A stretch of 64,000 nt of DNA, taken from NCBI RefSeq assembly GCF_018327705.1, contig NZ_BNEM01000001.1, positions 4,623,364 to 4,687,363 on the forward strand. The letters are read 5' to 3'. The position numbers and the translations under genes were made by a program. Under the pieces are notes generated by a model, which ran no database searches, was not told where the DNA came from, and worked only from the letters and a program-made list of their open reading frames with translations. Shown here piece by piece: positions 43,804 to 52,181 of the stretch. The stretch comes from Catellatospora sp. TT07R-123. GTDB taxonomy: Bacteria > Actinomycetota > Actinomycetes > Mycobacteriales > Micromonosporaceae. Numbering within the stretch: position 1 is the first letter of the stretch; every line of letters starts with the position of its first letter.

Positions 43804-45096
43804 TCATGCCTCCCTGGATGCGGTCGCATCCCTCTTCCCGTCACCTCGCGGAAGCCGTACCTCTGCGACCGTACCTCCCCCATCCCGGGGACGTAAGGAC
43901 ACCCAACCGTTTTGTCGCTCAATAGTCTTTCGGACGAGATACAGACCCAGTCCGGCACCACCGTATCGCCGTCCGTCGCCACTGTCCGCCTGCCAGAAGC
44001 GATCGAACACCCGATGGGACTGGTCCGGTGAGATCCCGATGCCGCGATCGAGCACGCGGAAGAGCACCGTGCGCGCGTCCTCGGCCGCGGTGATCACGAC
44101 CGGTTCCGGCCCGGGTGAGTACTTCTCGGCGTTGGTGACCAGCTCGGTGAGCACGGTCGGGATGGTGGCCCGGTCGCCGTGGGCCAGCGGCAGGCCGCTC
44201 GGCAGTTCCAGCCACAGCCGCCGGCGCAGGTCCGCGGGCAGCCCGGCGGCGGCCTGGCGCAGCGCCGTGAGCAGGTCGAACGGCGCCAGCCGCAGCATGC
44301 CGACGGCGGTGCCCGTGCTCGCGGCGAGCAGCCGGTCGACCAGGCGGGCCAGCTCGTCGCTGCGCTGCCCGATGACCCGGGCGGCGTCGTGGCGGGCCTC
44401 CTCGTCGAGCTGGCCCCAGTGGTCGCGCAGCGTGTCGGCGTACCCCTTGATGACCGTGACCGGGGTCCGCAGCTCGTGGCTGGTGACCGCGATGAACAGC
44501 TCGCGGTCGGCCAGCTCGGGGGCCTCCGGCGCGGCCTGCACCGGCAGCCCGGCGCCGTCGCGGTAGAGCCGGGCCACCGTCGCGCCGAGCAGCGACATCG
44601 CGGCCAGCTGGTCCGGGTCGGCCGGGCGCTCGGTGGTGAAGAAGGCGGCCAGCAGGGCGACCGGGCCGGCGGCCGCGTCGACGCGGTGCACCAGGATCCA
44701 GGGGGTGCCCTGCGCGGCGAGCTGGTCCGCGGTGTCGGGATCGACCTCGCCCAGCTCCAGCCGGTAGGTCGGCGGCCCGGGGCGGCAGGCGATGGTCACC
44801 ACGTGCGGGCGCACCGGACGGCCGATGGCCCAGGCGGCGGTGCCGGCGGCGGCGATGATCCGGCCGCCGTCGCCGTGCAGCTCGGCCAGGGCCATCCCGG
44901 GCACACCCAGCGTGTACTGGCCGAGGTGGACCAGGCGGTCGACGGCGGGCAGCCCGCCGGACCGGGTGTCGGGGTCGTTGAAGAGCGCGGCGATGCCCAA
45001 CGTCAGCTCGCGGTACGCCACCTCCACAAACAGGAATCCTGCCTGTCGGGGACGACCCGCGCCAGGGTCCGGTCGTGCCGATAGTTGAGGGCTCAC
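43804..45096 (-). CDS. soluble sensor histidine kinase
   Basis: 430 residues from GTG 45096; the first 25 residues are poorly conserved in character, so a later start is possible. A GAF-like N-terminal region (about 30-190) precedes HisKA with FIAVTSHELRTPVTVIKGYADTLRDHW and HATPase with ELVTNAEKYSPGPEP, DRGIGISPDQSHRVFDRFWQADSG and GGAGLGLYLVRKTIERQNG. No membrane segment, so it senses a cytoplasmic cue. No response regulator is adjacent; the downstream RsbW-like gene is probably in the same transcript. Confidence 0.9.
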   Translation of the reverse strand: MSPQLSARPDPGAGRPRQAGFLFVEVAYRELTLGIAALFNDPDTRSGGLPAVDRLVHLGQYTLGVPGMALAELHGDGGRIIAAAGTAAWAIGRPVRPHVVTIACRPGPPTYRLELGEVDPDTADQLAAQGTPWILVHRVDAAAGPVALLAAFFTTERPADPDQLAAMSLLGATVARLYRDGAGLPVQAAPEAPELADRELFIAVTSHELRTPVTVIKGYADTLRDHWGQLDEEARHDAARVIGQRSDELARLVDRLLAASTGTAVGMLRLAPFDLLTALRQAAAGLPADLRRRLWLELPSGLPLAHGDRATIPTVLTELVTNAEKYSPGPEPVVITAAEDARTVLFRVLDRGIGISPDQSHRVFDRFWQADSGDGRRYGGAGLGLYLVRKTIERQNGWVSLRPRDGGGTVAEVRLPRGDGKRDATASREA

Positions 45097-45138
45097 CGAC
45101 CGAGGGGCCCATCGACCGACAGACCCATCGACGACGGC

Positions 45139-45909
45139 TCATCGGCCGAGGTGGGACAGCACCTCCGCGGGCCGGTCGGTGATCAGGCCGTCGACGCCGA
45201 GCTTGAGCAGCAGGTCGACGTCGTCGGGCTCGTTCACCGTCCAGACGTACACCTCCTGGCCGCCCGCCTTGAGCCGGCGCACCAGGTCCGGCCGGCGGCG
45301 CACCAGCTCCAGGCCGGGGCCGGCGATCCGGGTGCCGAACGGCAGCCGCCGGATGCGCAGGCCCGGCGGGAGCAGGTCCATCAGCTGCACCGTGGGCAGC
45401 GACGGCAGCAGCTCCCGGGAGCGGCGCACCGCCAGCGGCGAGAACGACATCACCGTCACGCGCAGCCGCGGCTGCGCGCCGGCGGTCAGGCCGTGCCGGG
45501 TGAGCTGCGCGCGCAGCCGGTACTCCACGGCCTTGCCGTACCGGTTGGGGTGTTTGGTCTCGACGAGCAGGCGGACCGGGCGGCCCGCGGCGCGCAGCGT
45601 GTCGAGCAGGTCGTCCAGGGTCAGCACCCCGGCGGGCGAGCCGCCCGGGTGCCAGGAGCCGAAGTCGAACTTCTGGAGCTGGGCCAGGGTCAGCCCGGCC
45701 ATCGGCCCGTGCCCGTCGCTGACCCGGTCCAGCCGCCGGTCGTGCAGGCAGACCAGGTGCCCGTCGCGGGTGAGCCGCACGTCGCACTCGACGCCGTCGG
45801 CCCCGTCGCGCAGCGCCTGCTCGTACGCGGCGAGCGTGTGCTCGGGCAGCGCGAAAGAGGCGCCGCGGTGTGCGAAGACCAGCGGCGCCGGATCGGCGGA
45901 CAGGACCAT
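45139..45909 (-). CDS. glycerophosphodiester phosphodiesterase
   Basis: 256 residues from ATG 45909. FAHRGASFALPEHTLAAYEQAL, DGVECDVRLTRDGHLVCLHDRRLDR with the catalytic His pair and metal-binding Glu/Asp, LVETKHPNRYG, and the C-terminal VYVWTVNEPDDVDLLLKLGVDGLITDRP are diagnostic for GDPD (UgpQ type). It hydrolyses glycerophosphodiesters to glycerol-3-phosphate and an alcohol. No signal peptide. It starts 3 bp after the rhodanese stop. Confidence 0.93.
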   Translation of the reverse strand: MVLSADPAPLVFAHRGASFALPEHTLAAYEQALRDGADGVECDVRLTRDGHLVCLHDRRLDRVSDGHGPMAGLTLAQLQKFDFGSWHPGGSPAGVLTLDDLLDTLRAAGRPVRLLVETKHPNRYGKAVEYRLRAQLTRHGLTAGAQPRLRVTVMSFSPLAVRRSRELLPSLPTVQLMDLLPPGLRIRRLPFGTRIAGPGLELVRRRPDLVRRLKAGGQEVYVWTVNEPDDVDLLLKLGVDGLITDRPAEVLSHLGR

Positions 45910-45911
45910 GG

Positions 45912-46283
45912 TCAGACGATCTGCGGCTGGCCGCCGTGGTCGGACACGAGCGGGCGGCCCGCCGCGGCCCAGCCCATCATGCCGCCGTCGAGGTTGGTGA
46001 CGTTGTCCCAGCCCTGCTGGCGCAGGTATGCCACAACCTGGCCGGACCGGCCGCCCACCCGGCACACCACCACGACCTCGCGGTCCTGCGGCACCTCGGC
46101 CATCCGGGCCGGGATCTCCATCATCGGCAGGTGTACGGCCCCGGGGGCGTGCCCCGCGCTCCATTCGTCGTCCTCGCGGACGTCGAGCAGGTAGACGTCG
46201 AGGGGCACGTCGGCAACGGTCACGGTGGGGATCTGCGCAGCGAACACGCCTGCCAGTGTAGAGGTCAGATCGAATTCACCCAT
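45912..46283 (-). CDS. single-domain rhodanese
   Basis: 123 residues from ATG 46283. VYLLDVREDDEWSAGHAPGAVHLPMMEIPARM and the active-site loop VVVCRVGGRSGQVVAYLRQQGWDNVTNLDGGMMGW carry the catalytic Cys of a sulfurtransferase. The start lies inside the end of the upstream LCP gene (19-bp overlap). The sulfur acceptor is unknown. Confidence 0.92.
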   Translation of the reverse strand: MGEFDLTSTLAGVFAAQIPTVTVADVPLDVYLLDVREDDEWSAGHAPGAVHLPMMEIPARMAEVPQDREVVVVCRVGGRSGQVVAYLRQQGWDNVTNLDGGMMGWAAAGRPLVSDHGGQPQIV

Positions 46284-47467
46284 TGCGGATGCTCCCGGGC
46301 CCAGTCCGCGAGCGTCCCGTCGCGCAGCGCCTGGAAGAGGCTGTCCGACTCGGGGTCGGCCAGCACGTACGAGACGCCGCCGATGCTGGCGATGTGGGAG
46401 GGCATCCGGATGCCGACCAGGCCGTCGGGGTGGATGTTGCGCAGGGCCAGGACCAGGTCGGTGATGCTGGCGCTGCCGGTGTCGACGGTCAGCGACCGGC
46501 CGATGCCGCGGATCAGCAGGTCCAGCTTGATCGGGTTGCGGGCGACCCCGCTGGCCAGTGCCTTGTCCAGCACGGCCTTGACCAGCTGCTGCTGGTGCCG
46601 CTGGCGGTCGTAGTCGCCGTTGGGCAGGCCGTACCGCTGGCGCGAGTAGTCGAGGGCCTCGGCGCCGGTCATCGCGCGGCAGCCGACGGGGAAGTCCCGG
46701 CCGGTGTGGATCGAGGTGATCGGGGTGTCCACGCACATGGTGACGCCGCCGAGCGTGTCGATCACCTTCACGAACCCGCCGAAGTCGATCACGGCGGCGC
46801 CGTCGAAGCGGATTCCGGTCAGGTCGGTGAGTGTGGCCGAGAGCAGCTGCACGCCGCCGCTGCCGGTGCCGCCGTACTCGAAGGCGGCGTTGATCTTGTC
46901 CTCGGCTCCCGGGTAGCCGGTGCCGCGGAAGGACGGGATGCGCACCCGCAGATCGCGCGGGATGGAGACCAGGTGCGCCTCGGTCAGCGCGGCGTTGACC
47001 TGGACGATGAGGATCGTGTCCGTGCGCTGGCCCGCGTCGGGATTGGCCGAGCGCAGGTCGGAGCCGATCAGCAGGTAGTTCAGCGGCCCGGCCATGTTGC
47101 GCCAGCCGACGAAGGAGTCGCCGTCGCGGGCCCGCTCGTCGAGCAGCACGTCGCGGCCGACGGCCGCCTCGTACCGGTGCAGCAGGGCCCGGCCCGCGAC
47201 CACGCCCCCGCCGACCAGGAGCACGAGTGCCACCATGAAGGCCGCCGTGAGCTGCCGCCAGTTGCCGCGCCGCGCCGGGGTGCCCGCCGCCGTGCGGGGC
47301 GCGGCCGCGGCGAGGGCCGGGTTGGCCGGGACGGACTCGGGCCAGCCCAGACCGGTGGCCATGGGGCCGGGCCGGTGTACCGGCGTGACGGGCCAGCCTA
47401 TGCCGCTGGCCCGTTTCCCGCTCGCACCGGCGCCAGACTGGTCCTGGCGCCATGTGGGCATGGACAC
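46265..47467 (-). CDS. LCP family cell-wall ligase 1
   Basis: 400 residues. Cytoplasmic N-terminus, one membrane helix (FMVALVLLVGGGVVAG, about residues 77-93), then the LytR-CpsA-Psr domain: LNYLLIGSDLRSAN, RTDTILIVQVNAAL, LVSIPRDLRVRIPSF, KINAAFEYGG, DRQRHQQQLVKAVLDKAL. The family transfers undecaprenyl-linked glycopolymers to peptidoglycan or arabinogalactan outside the cell. It overlaps the rhodanese gene and is the first of four consecutive LCP genes. Confidence 0.93.
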   Translation of the reverse strand: MSMPTWRQDQSGAGASGKRASGIGWPVTPVHRPGPMATGLGWPESVPANPALAAAAPRTAAGTPARRGNWRQLTAAFMVALVLLVGGGVVAGRALLHRYEAAVGRDVLLDERARDGDSFVGWRNMAGPLNYLLIGSDLRSANPDAGQRTDTILIVQVNAALTEAHLVSIPRDLRVRIPSFRGTGYPGAEDKINAAFEYGGTGSGGVQLLSATLTDLTGIRFDGAAVIDFGGFVKVIDTLGGVTMCVDTPITSIHTGRDFPVGCRAMTGAEALDYSRQRYGLPNGDYDRQRHQQQLVKAVLDKALASGVARNPIKLDLLIRGIGRSLTVDTGSASITDLVLALRNIHPDGLVGIRMPSHIASIGGVSYVLADPESDSLFQALRDGTLADWAREHPQWVNSI

Positions 47468-47544
47468 GACGCCCTCCTCGGAAGCGAGAAACCCTCACTG
47501 CCCAGGGTAGGAAGCGCCCATGCCGATTTCCCGGCAATCGGAAA

Positions 47545-48756
47545 CTATTTCTCGTTATTGACCAGCTCTGGGTTCATCAGAACGAACTGTCCGAGAGTGT
47601 CGGTTTTGGCGGCGGTGAACATCTGCATCGTGAGCTGGTTCAGCCCCTCGCCGCCCTCGGCGGTGTTGTAGTTGCCGCCGTTGGTCTTGAGCAGCACGAG
47701 GTCCGCGCCGGCCAGGTCCTTCATGGTGAACAGGAAGTCGACCGGCTCGCTGGCCCCGGTGTCCAGCAGCATCGACTTGCCCACCGCCTTGATCAGGTTG
47801 TTGACCTTGCCGAAGTCGGTCAGCATCTCGGCCGAGGCCGCCTTCTTGGCCATCGCCTTGATGAGCTGCTGCTGGTGGCGCTGACGCGCGTAGTCGCCGG
47901 TGCCGTCGGCCGCGTGCTTGCGGATGCGGGAGAAGTCCAGCGCCTCCCAGCCGGCCATGTTGCGGCAGCCCTTCTTGTGCACGAACTCCTTGCCCAGCAG
48001 GCCGCGGTCGCGCTCGACCTTCAGGTTGTCGTTGCCGGAGCCGGGCACGTACTGCGGCTTGCCGTCGATCATGAAGAAGTGCGAGGACTTGGTGTCGGCC
48101 TCCACGCACAGGTACACGGTGCCCAGCGCGTCGATGACCTGCTTGAACCCGGCGAAGTCGATGACCGCCGCGCCGTCGAACTGGATGCCGGTCAGGTTGC
48201 GCACGGTCTGGTAGGTCAGCTTCAGGCCGCCGGCCCAGCCGCCGCCCTTCTGCGCCCCGAAGAAGAAGGCCGCGTTGGCCTTGTCGCGGTGGCCGCCGTA
48301 CCCGTTGCCCGCGGCCGGGATGTCCACCAGCGCGTCGCGCGGGATCGACATCAGGTACGCCTGGTCGTGCGTGGCCGGGATGTGCAGCAGCATGATGGTG
48401 TCGGCGCGCGCGTCGTCGGCACGCTGCCCCGGCCGGGTGTCGATGCCCAGCAGCAGCATGTCGATCGCGCCCTTGAGCGCCTCGCCCTTGGGCGCGTCGG
48501 CGTTCTCGATGACGTTCGCGGTCTGCAGGTTGTCCTGCACGTTGCCCACGAACGAGTGGATGCCGACGATGGCCCCGCCCGCCGCCAGCATCAGCAGGGC
48601 GCCGAAGGTGACGGCGAGTTTGGACCACAGTGGCGCGCGCCCGCGCCTGCCCCGTTTGCGGGAGGCGGACTTACCGCCCGCCCCCGCCGGCCGCGTGCGC
48701 TGTCTCGGCACGCCGCCCGTCGTCTTGCTGCTGCCCTTCGGTGCCTTCTTCGCCAC
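47545..48756 (-). CDS. LCP family cell-wall ligase 2
   Basis: 403 residues. Basic, Lys/Arg-rich cytoplasmic head, a membrane helix (LAVTFGALLMLAAGGAIVGI), then the LCP domain: IDMLLLGIDTRPGQ, ADTIMLLHIPATHDQAYLMSIPRDALVDIPA, DFAGFKQVIDALG, DYARQRHQQQLIKAMAKKA. It ends MNPELVNNEK, close to the end of the next paralogue, which indicates a tandem duplication. Confidence 0.93.
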   Translation of the reverse strand: MAKKAPKGSSKTTGGVPRQRTRPAGAGGKSASRKRGRRGRAPLWSKLAVTFGALLMLAAGGAIVGIHSFVGNVQDNLQTANVIENADAPKGEALKGAIDMLLLGIDTRPGQRADDARADTIMLLHIPATHDQAYLMSIPRDALVDIPAAGNGYGGHRDKANAAFFFGAQKGGGWAGGLKLTYQTVRNLTGIQFDGAAVIDFAGFKQVIDALGTVYLCVEADTKSSHFFMIDGKPQYVPGSGNDNLKVERDRGLLGKEFVHKKGCRNMAGWEALDFSRIRKHAADGTGDYARQRHQQQLIKAMAKKAASAEMLTDFGKVNNLIKAVGKSMLLDTGASEPVDFLFTMKDLAGADLVLLKTNGGNYNTAEGGEGLNQLTMQMFTAAKTDTLGQFVLMNPELVNNEK

Positions 48757-48797
48757 GTGACCTCCAGGTCCGTGCGGTGCCGGTCATCGGGGATGCG

Positions 48798-50054
48798 CTA
48801 CTTCTCGTTGTTGACGAACTCCGGGTTGTACAGGACGAACTGGCCGAGCGTGTCGTTCTTGGCGGCGGTGAACATCTGCATGGTGCCCTGGCTCAGCGCC
48901 TCGCCACCCGAGCCGGTGCTGTTGAACCAGCCCGCGTTGGTCTTGAGCAGCACCAGGTCGGCGCTGGCCAGATCCTTGAGGGAGAACAGGAAGTCGATCA
49001 GCGGGCGGCCCTTGGTGTCCAGGATCATCGAGGACCCGATCGCCTTGGTCAGCGTCGAGATCTTGTTGATGTCGGTGAGCACGCCGCTGCTGCTGGCCTT
49101 CTTGGCCATGGCCTTGATGAGCTGCTGCTGGTGCCGCTGGCGGCCGTAGTCGCCGTCGTCGAGCGACTTGCGGATGCGCGAGTAGTCCAGGGCCTCCCAG
49201 CCCTCCATCTCGCGGCAGCCCTTCTTGTGCACGTACGGCTTGAGGCCCTGGGAGTGCGCCTTCTGCTCGTTGACGTACGTGATCTTGCCGTTGACGTGGT
49301 AGTAGTGCAGCGACTCCGAGTCGCTCTCCACGCAGATGTTGATGGTGCCCAGCGCGTTGATGACCTTCGAGAAGCCGCCGAAGTCGATGACCGCGGCCCC
49401 GTCGAACTTGATGCCGGTCAGCTTGGTGACGGTGGCCGCGGTGAGGGCCATGCCGCCCTCCCAGCCGCCGCCGTTCTGGGCGCCGAAGTAGAAGGCCGCG
49501 TTGATGCGGTCGTTGCCGCCGCTGTAGCGGGTCTTCGGGTTCGCGGGGATGTCGACCATCGAGTCGCGCGGGATCGACATCAGGTATGCCTGGTCGTGGC
49601 TGGCCGGCACGTGCAGCAGCAGGATCGTGTCCGCGCGGGCGTTGTTGCGCTCCTGAGTGGCGCGCACGTCGATGCCCAGCAGCAGGATGTCGATCGCGCC
49701 GGAGAGGTCGGCGCCCTGCGGGCCGGTGTCCTTGCCGGCCTCGTCGAGCACGCTGACGACCTGGATGCTGTTCTCCAGATCGCCGACGACCGACTTGATG
49801 CCGACGATCGCGGCGCCGGCGACCATCATCAGCAGCGCGCCCAAGGTCACCGTCAGCTTCGCCCACACCGGGCTGCGCTCGCGCTTCTTCTTCCGCCCGG
49901 AGCCCTTCTTCTTGCTGCCGGGCTTCTTCAGCGAGTGACTGGCGCCGCGCGGGGCGGGCTCGTCGTACTCGTCATAGGGGTCATGAGCCTGTCCCCGGCT
50001 GCGCTGCTTGGGAACAGCGTTCTTCGCACCGCCCCGACGAGCCTGCTTCGCCAC
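48798..50054 (-). CDS. LCP family cell-wall ligase 3
   Basis: 418 residues. Organisation as in the neighbour: basic cytoplasmic head, helix LTVTLGALLMMVAGAAIVGI, then IDILLLGIDVRATQER, ADTILLLHVPASHDQAYLMSIPRDSMVDIPA, DFGGFSKVINALG, DYGRQRHQQQLIKAMAKKA and the C-terminus YNPEFVNNEK. Together with LCP 2 it forms the closest pair of the four, probably a recent duplication. Confidence 0.93.
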   Translation of the reverse strand: MAKQARRGGAKNAVPKQRSRGQAHDPYDEYDEPAPRGASHSLKKPGSKKKGSGRKKKRERSPVWAKLTVTLGALLMMVAGAAIVGIKSVVGDLENSIQVVSVLDEAGKDTGPQGADLSGAIDILLLGIDVRATQERNNARADTILLLHVPASHDQAYLMSIPRDSMVDIPANPKTRYSGGNDRINAAFYFGAQNGGGWEGGMALTAATVTKLTGIKFDGAAVIDFGGFSKVINALGTINICVESDSESLHYYHVNGKITYVNEQKAHSQGLKPYVHKKGCREMEGWEALDYSRIRKSLDDGDYGRQRHQQQLIKAMAKKASSSGVLTDINKISTLTKAIGSSMILDTKGRPLIDFLFSLKDLASADLVLLKTNAGWFNSTGSGGEALSQGTMQMFTAAKNDTLGQFVLYNPEFVNNEK

Positions 50055-50174
50055 GTGTATCCCCCGGTCCCTTTGCCGTAGACCGGGCCACTGTAATAGG
50101 TCCTCCTGTGAAGCGGCGAGAGAGCATAGAGCGATTTGAATCGATATGCCCTATTTGCGGAGAAACTTGTTGCC

Positions 50175-51548
50175 TCAGCTCTTGCCGGGCCCGGCAGGTG
50201 ACGGGCTCGTGTGAGCTGTGACCCATTCCTTCACCTTGTCGTTGGCGACCGCCTGGTAGAGCTCGATCGCCTTCGGGCGGTCGGAGACGACCACGCTCTC
50301 GCCGTTGACCATCTGGCTGCCCAGGTGCGGGCTCGTCATGAAGGTCAGGTTGTCGCTGCGGATGCCGCGGAACTGCAGCGCCATGTCGACCAGGTGGAAG
50401 TCGTTGTCCACGGTCACCGCGCTGGTCATCGCCTCCAGGAAGCTGTGCAGCTTGCTGGGGTTGGTCAGGGTGCCGCCGCTGGCCGCCTTGTCCAGCAACG
50501 CCTTCAGCAGCTGCTGCTGGTGGCGCATGCGGGCGAAGTCGCCGTCCGGGAACTGCTTTCGCTGTCGTGCGTAGTCGAGCGCTTCCTCTCCGTTGAGGTG
50601 CATCGTGCCCTTGGTGAAGGTGCGCTTCGGCTTGTGGATCGAGGTGATGGTCCGCTCGATGTTCATGTCGACGCCGCCCAGGGCGTCGACCACATCCTTG
50701 AAGCCGCCGAAGTCGATCAGCATGACGTGGTCCATGCGCACCGAGGTGAAGCACTCGACCGTCTTGACCAGCAGCGGCATGCCGCCCCAGGCGTACGCGG
50801 CGTTGATCTTCGCCTTACGGGTGCCGCAGTCGGGGTCGGTGGCCTGGTGCGGGATGAAGACGTGCAGGTCGCGCGGCATGGAGATGAGGTAGGCCTGGTC
50901 CTGGCTGGCCGGCACGTGCATCAGGATGATCGTGTCGGTGCGCCACTCGCCGCCCTTGTCGGTGGGCGCGTCCGGGTCGCGCGAGTCGCTGCCCACCAGC
51001 AGGATGTTCATCGCCCCGTCGGCCTTCTTGGCCGGGCGGCCGCCGGTCAGCGCCGAGAACGGGTCGGTGCGGGACAGGTCGCCCTCGACGCTCTTGGCGT
51101 ACAGCCAGGCCCCGCCCAGACCCAGCCCGGCGCAGAGCGCCAGCGCGACCGCGGCCACCAGCGCGATCCGGCCCCAGCGCGGCTTGATCTTCTTCTTGGC
51201 GGCGCCGTACGTGTTCCCGCTGCCCGAGACCGGCACCCGGGCCGAACCGGACCGCCCGCGCGAGGACGCCGCCGCGCCCGGCCGCGATGAGCCGGAGCCG
51301 CCGGGCCGCGAGGACGCCGAGCCGCGTGCCGGGACCGAGGCCATGCCGCGCGGGGTGCCCTCGTTCCACGGGCGCGAGGTGCCGCTGCGGCCGGAGCTCC
51401 CGCTCACGCGCGGGGTGCCCTCCGGCGGGGTGGAGCCGCCCACGGAGGCCCGGCCCACCGACGCGCGGCCGCTGGGGCGCTGCGGGGGCTGGTCCGCGTC
51501 GTCCTTGGGCGTGCCGGCCTCGGGTTGGTCAGGGGTATCCGTAGACAT
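50175..51548 (-). CDS. LCP family cell-wall ligase 4
   Basis: 457 residues from ATG 51548 (MSTDTPDQPEAGTP). It has the longest head: a Ser/Pro/Arg-rich disordered stretch of about 135 residues, then a membrane helix (IALVAAVALALCAGLGLGGA) and the LCP domain (MNILLVGSDSRDPD, RTDTIILMHVPASQDQAYLISMPRDLHVFIPH, KINAAYAWGG, DFARMRHQQQLLKALLDKA). The head could be a phosphorylation or interaction region. It is the most upstream of the array. Confidence 0.92.
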   Translation of the reverse strand: MSTDTPDQPEAGTPKDDADQPPQRPSGRASVGRASVGGSTPPEGTPRVSGSSGRSGTSRPWNEGTPRGMASVPARGSASSRPGGSGSSRPGAAASSRGRSGSARVPVSGSGNTYGAAKKKIKPRWGRIALVAAVALALCAGLGLGGAWLYAKSVEGDLSRTDPFSALTGGRPAKKADGAMNILLVGSDSRDPDAPTDKGGEWRTDTIILMHVPASQDQAYLISMPRDLHVFIPHQATDPDCGTRKAKINAAYAWGGMPLLVKTVECFTSVRMDHVMLIDFGGFKDVVDALGGVDMNIERTITSIHKPKRTFTKGTMHLNGEEALDYARQRKQFPDGDFARMRHQQQLLKALLDKAASGGTLTNPSKLHSFLEAMTSAVTVDNDFHLVDMALQFRGIRSDNLTFMTSPHLGSQMVNGESVVVSDRPKAIELYQAVANDKVKEWVTAHTSPSPAGPGKS

Positions 51549-51661
51549 GAGAACCAGCCTACGAGGCGGCTGCGACAACGCCAGGAACCGTGCAACTGCG
51601 GCGTGCCCAGCTCAGCATGGTGCGGCGGGGCGCACGCCCAGATGTTGATCGTGAGCCGATT

Positions 51662-52162
51662 TCACGACAGTGTCGCGTACCTGCCACGGTGGTGCAGCAG
51701 CGGCGGGTCGGCCGGGCCGAGCGTGATCTCGACCAGCGTCGCCTCCACCAGCAGCCCCCACCCGAACGGCCGCGCCCCGTCGAGCCGGCAGCCGACCCAG
51801 GTCGCCGAGCCCTCCGGCACCGGCCCGTACGCCGTCTCCTGCCACGCCTCCTGCCGGAACAGGCCGCCCGGGGCGGGCATCAGCCCGGCGAAGCGGTCGG
51901 CGAGCTGCCGGTGCGGCGGCCCGAGCGGCGTCACCGCGAACACGCCCGCGGCCTCGATCGCCGACCACAGCTCCGACTCGTCGTCGACCAGCCCGAGCAG
52001 GCGCCCCGGCTCTCCGTCGGCGACCAGGGTCGACGATACGGTCAGCCCGGCCGGCCCGGGAGCCGTCCACAGGCTCACGGTCATCGCGAAGCGACCCCGG
52101 AGCCGGCGCACAGGACTGCGCGCCGGCTCCGGGGTCGCGAACGGATCACTGTCGTGGATCAC
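51662..52162 (-). CDS. flavin reductase-like domain protein
   Basis: 166 residues. VRRLRGRFAMTVSLWTAPGPAGLTVSSTLVADGEPGRLLGLVDDESELWSAI, FAVTPLGPPHRQLADRFAG and ATWVGCRLDGARPFGWGLLVEATLVEITLG match the FMN-binding flavin reductase (DIM6/NTAB-like) family. It probably binds FMN; the partner oxygenase is not encoded here. It lies 20 bp downstream of the E2 start on the same strand. Confidence 0.82.
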   Translation of the reverse strand: MIHDSDPFATPEPARSPVRRLRGRFAMTVSLWTAPGPAGLTVSSTLVADGEPGRLLGLVDDESELWSAIEAAGVFAVTPLGPPHRQLADRFAGLMPAPGGLFRQEAWQETAYGPVPEGSATWVGCRLDGARPFGWGLLVEATLVEITLGPADPPLLHHRGRYATLS

Positions 52163-52181
52163 GTGGCTCGCCGGTGACCGC

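Noticed and set aside
47522..47540. Third copy of the 57-bp palindrome (CCGATTTCCCGGCAATCGG)
   Set aside because: Only a 6-bp dyad and the core CCCGGCAATCGG match; the outer arm and the second half are missing, so chance similarity is likely.
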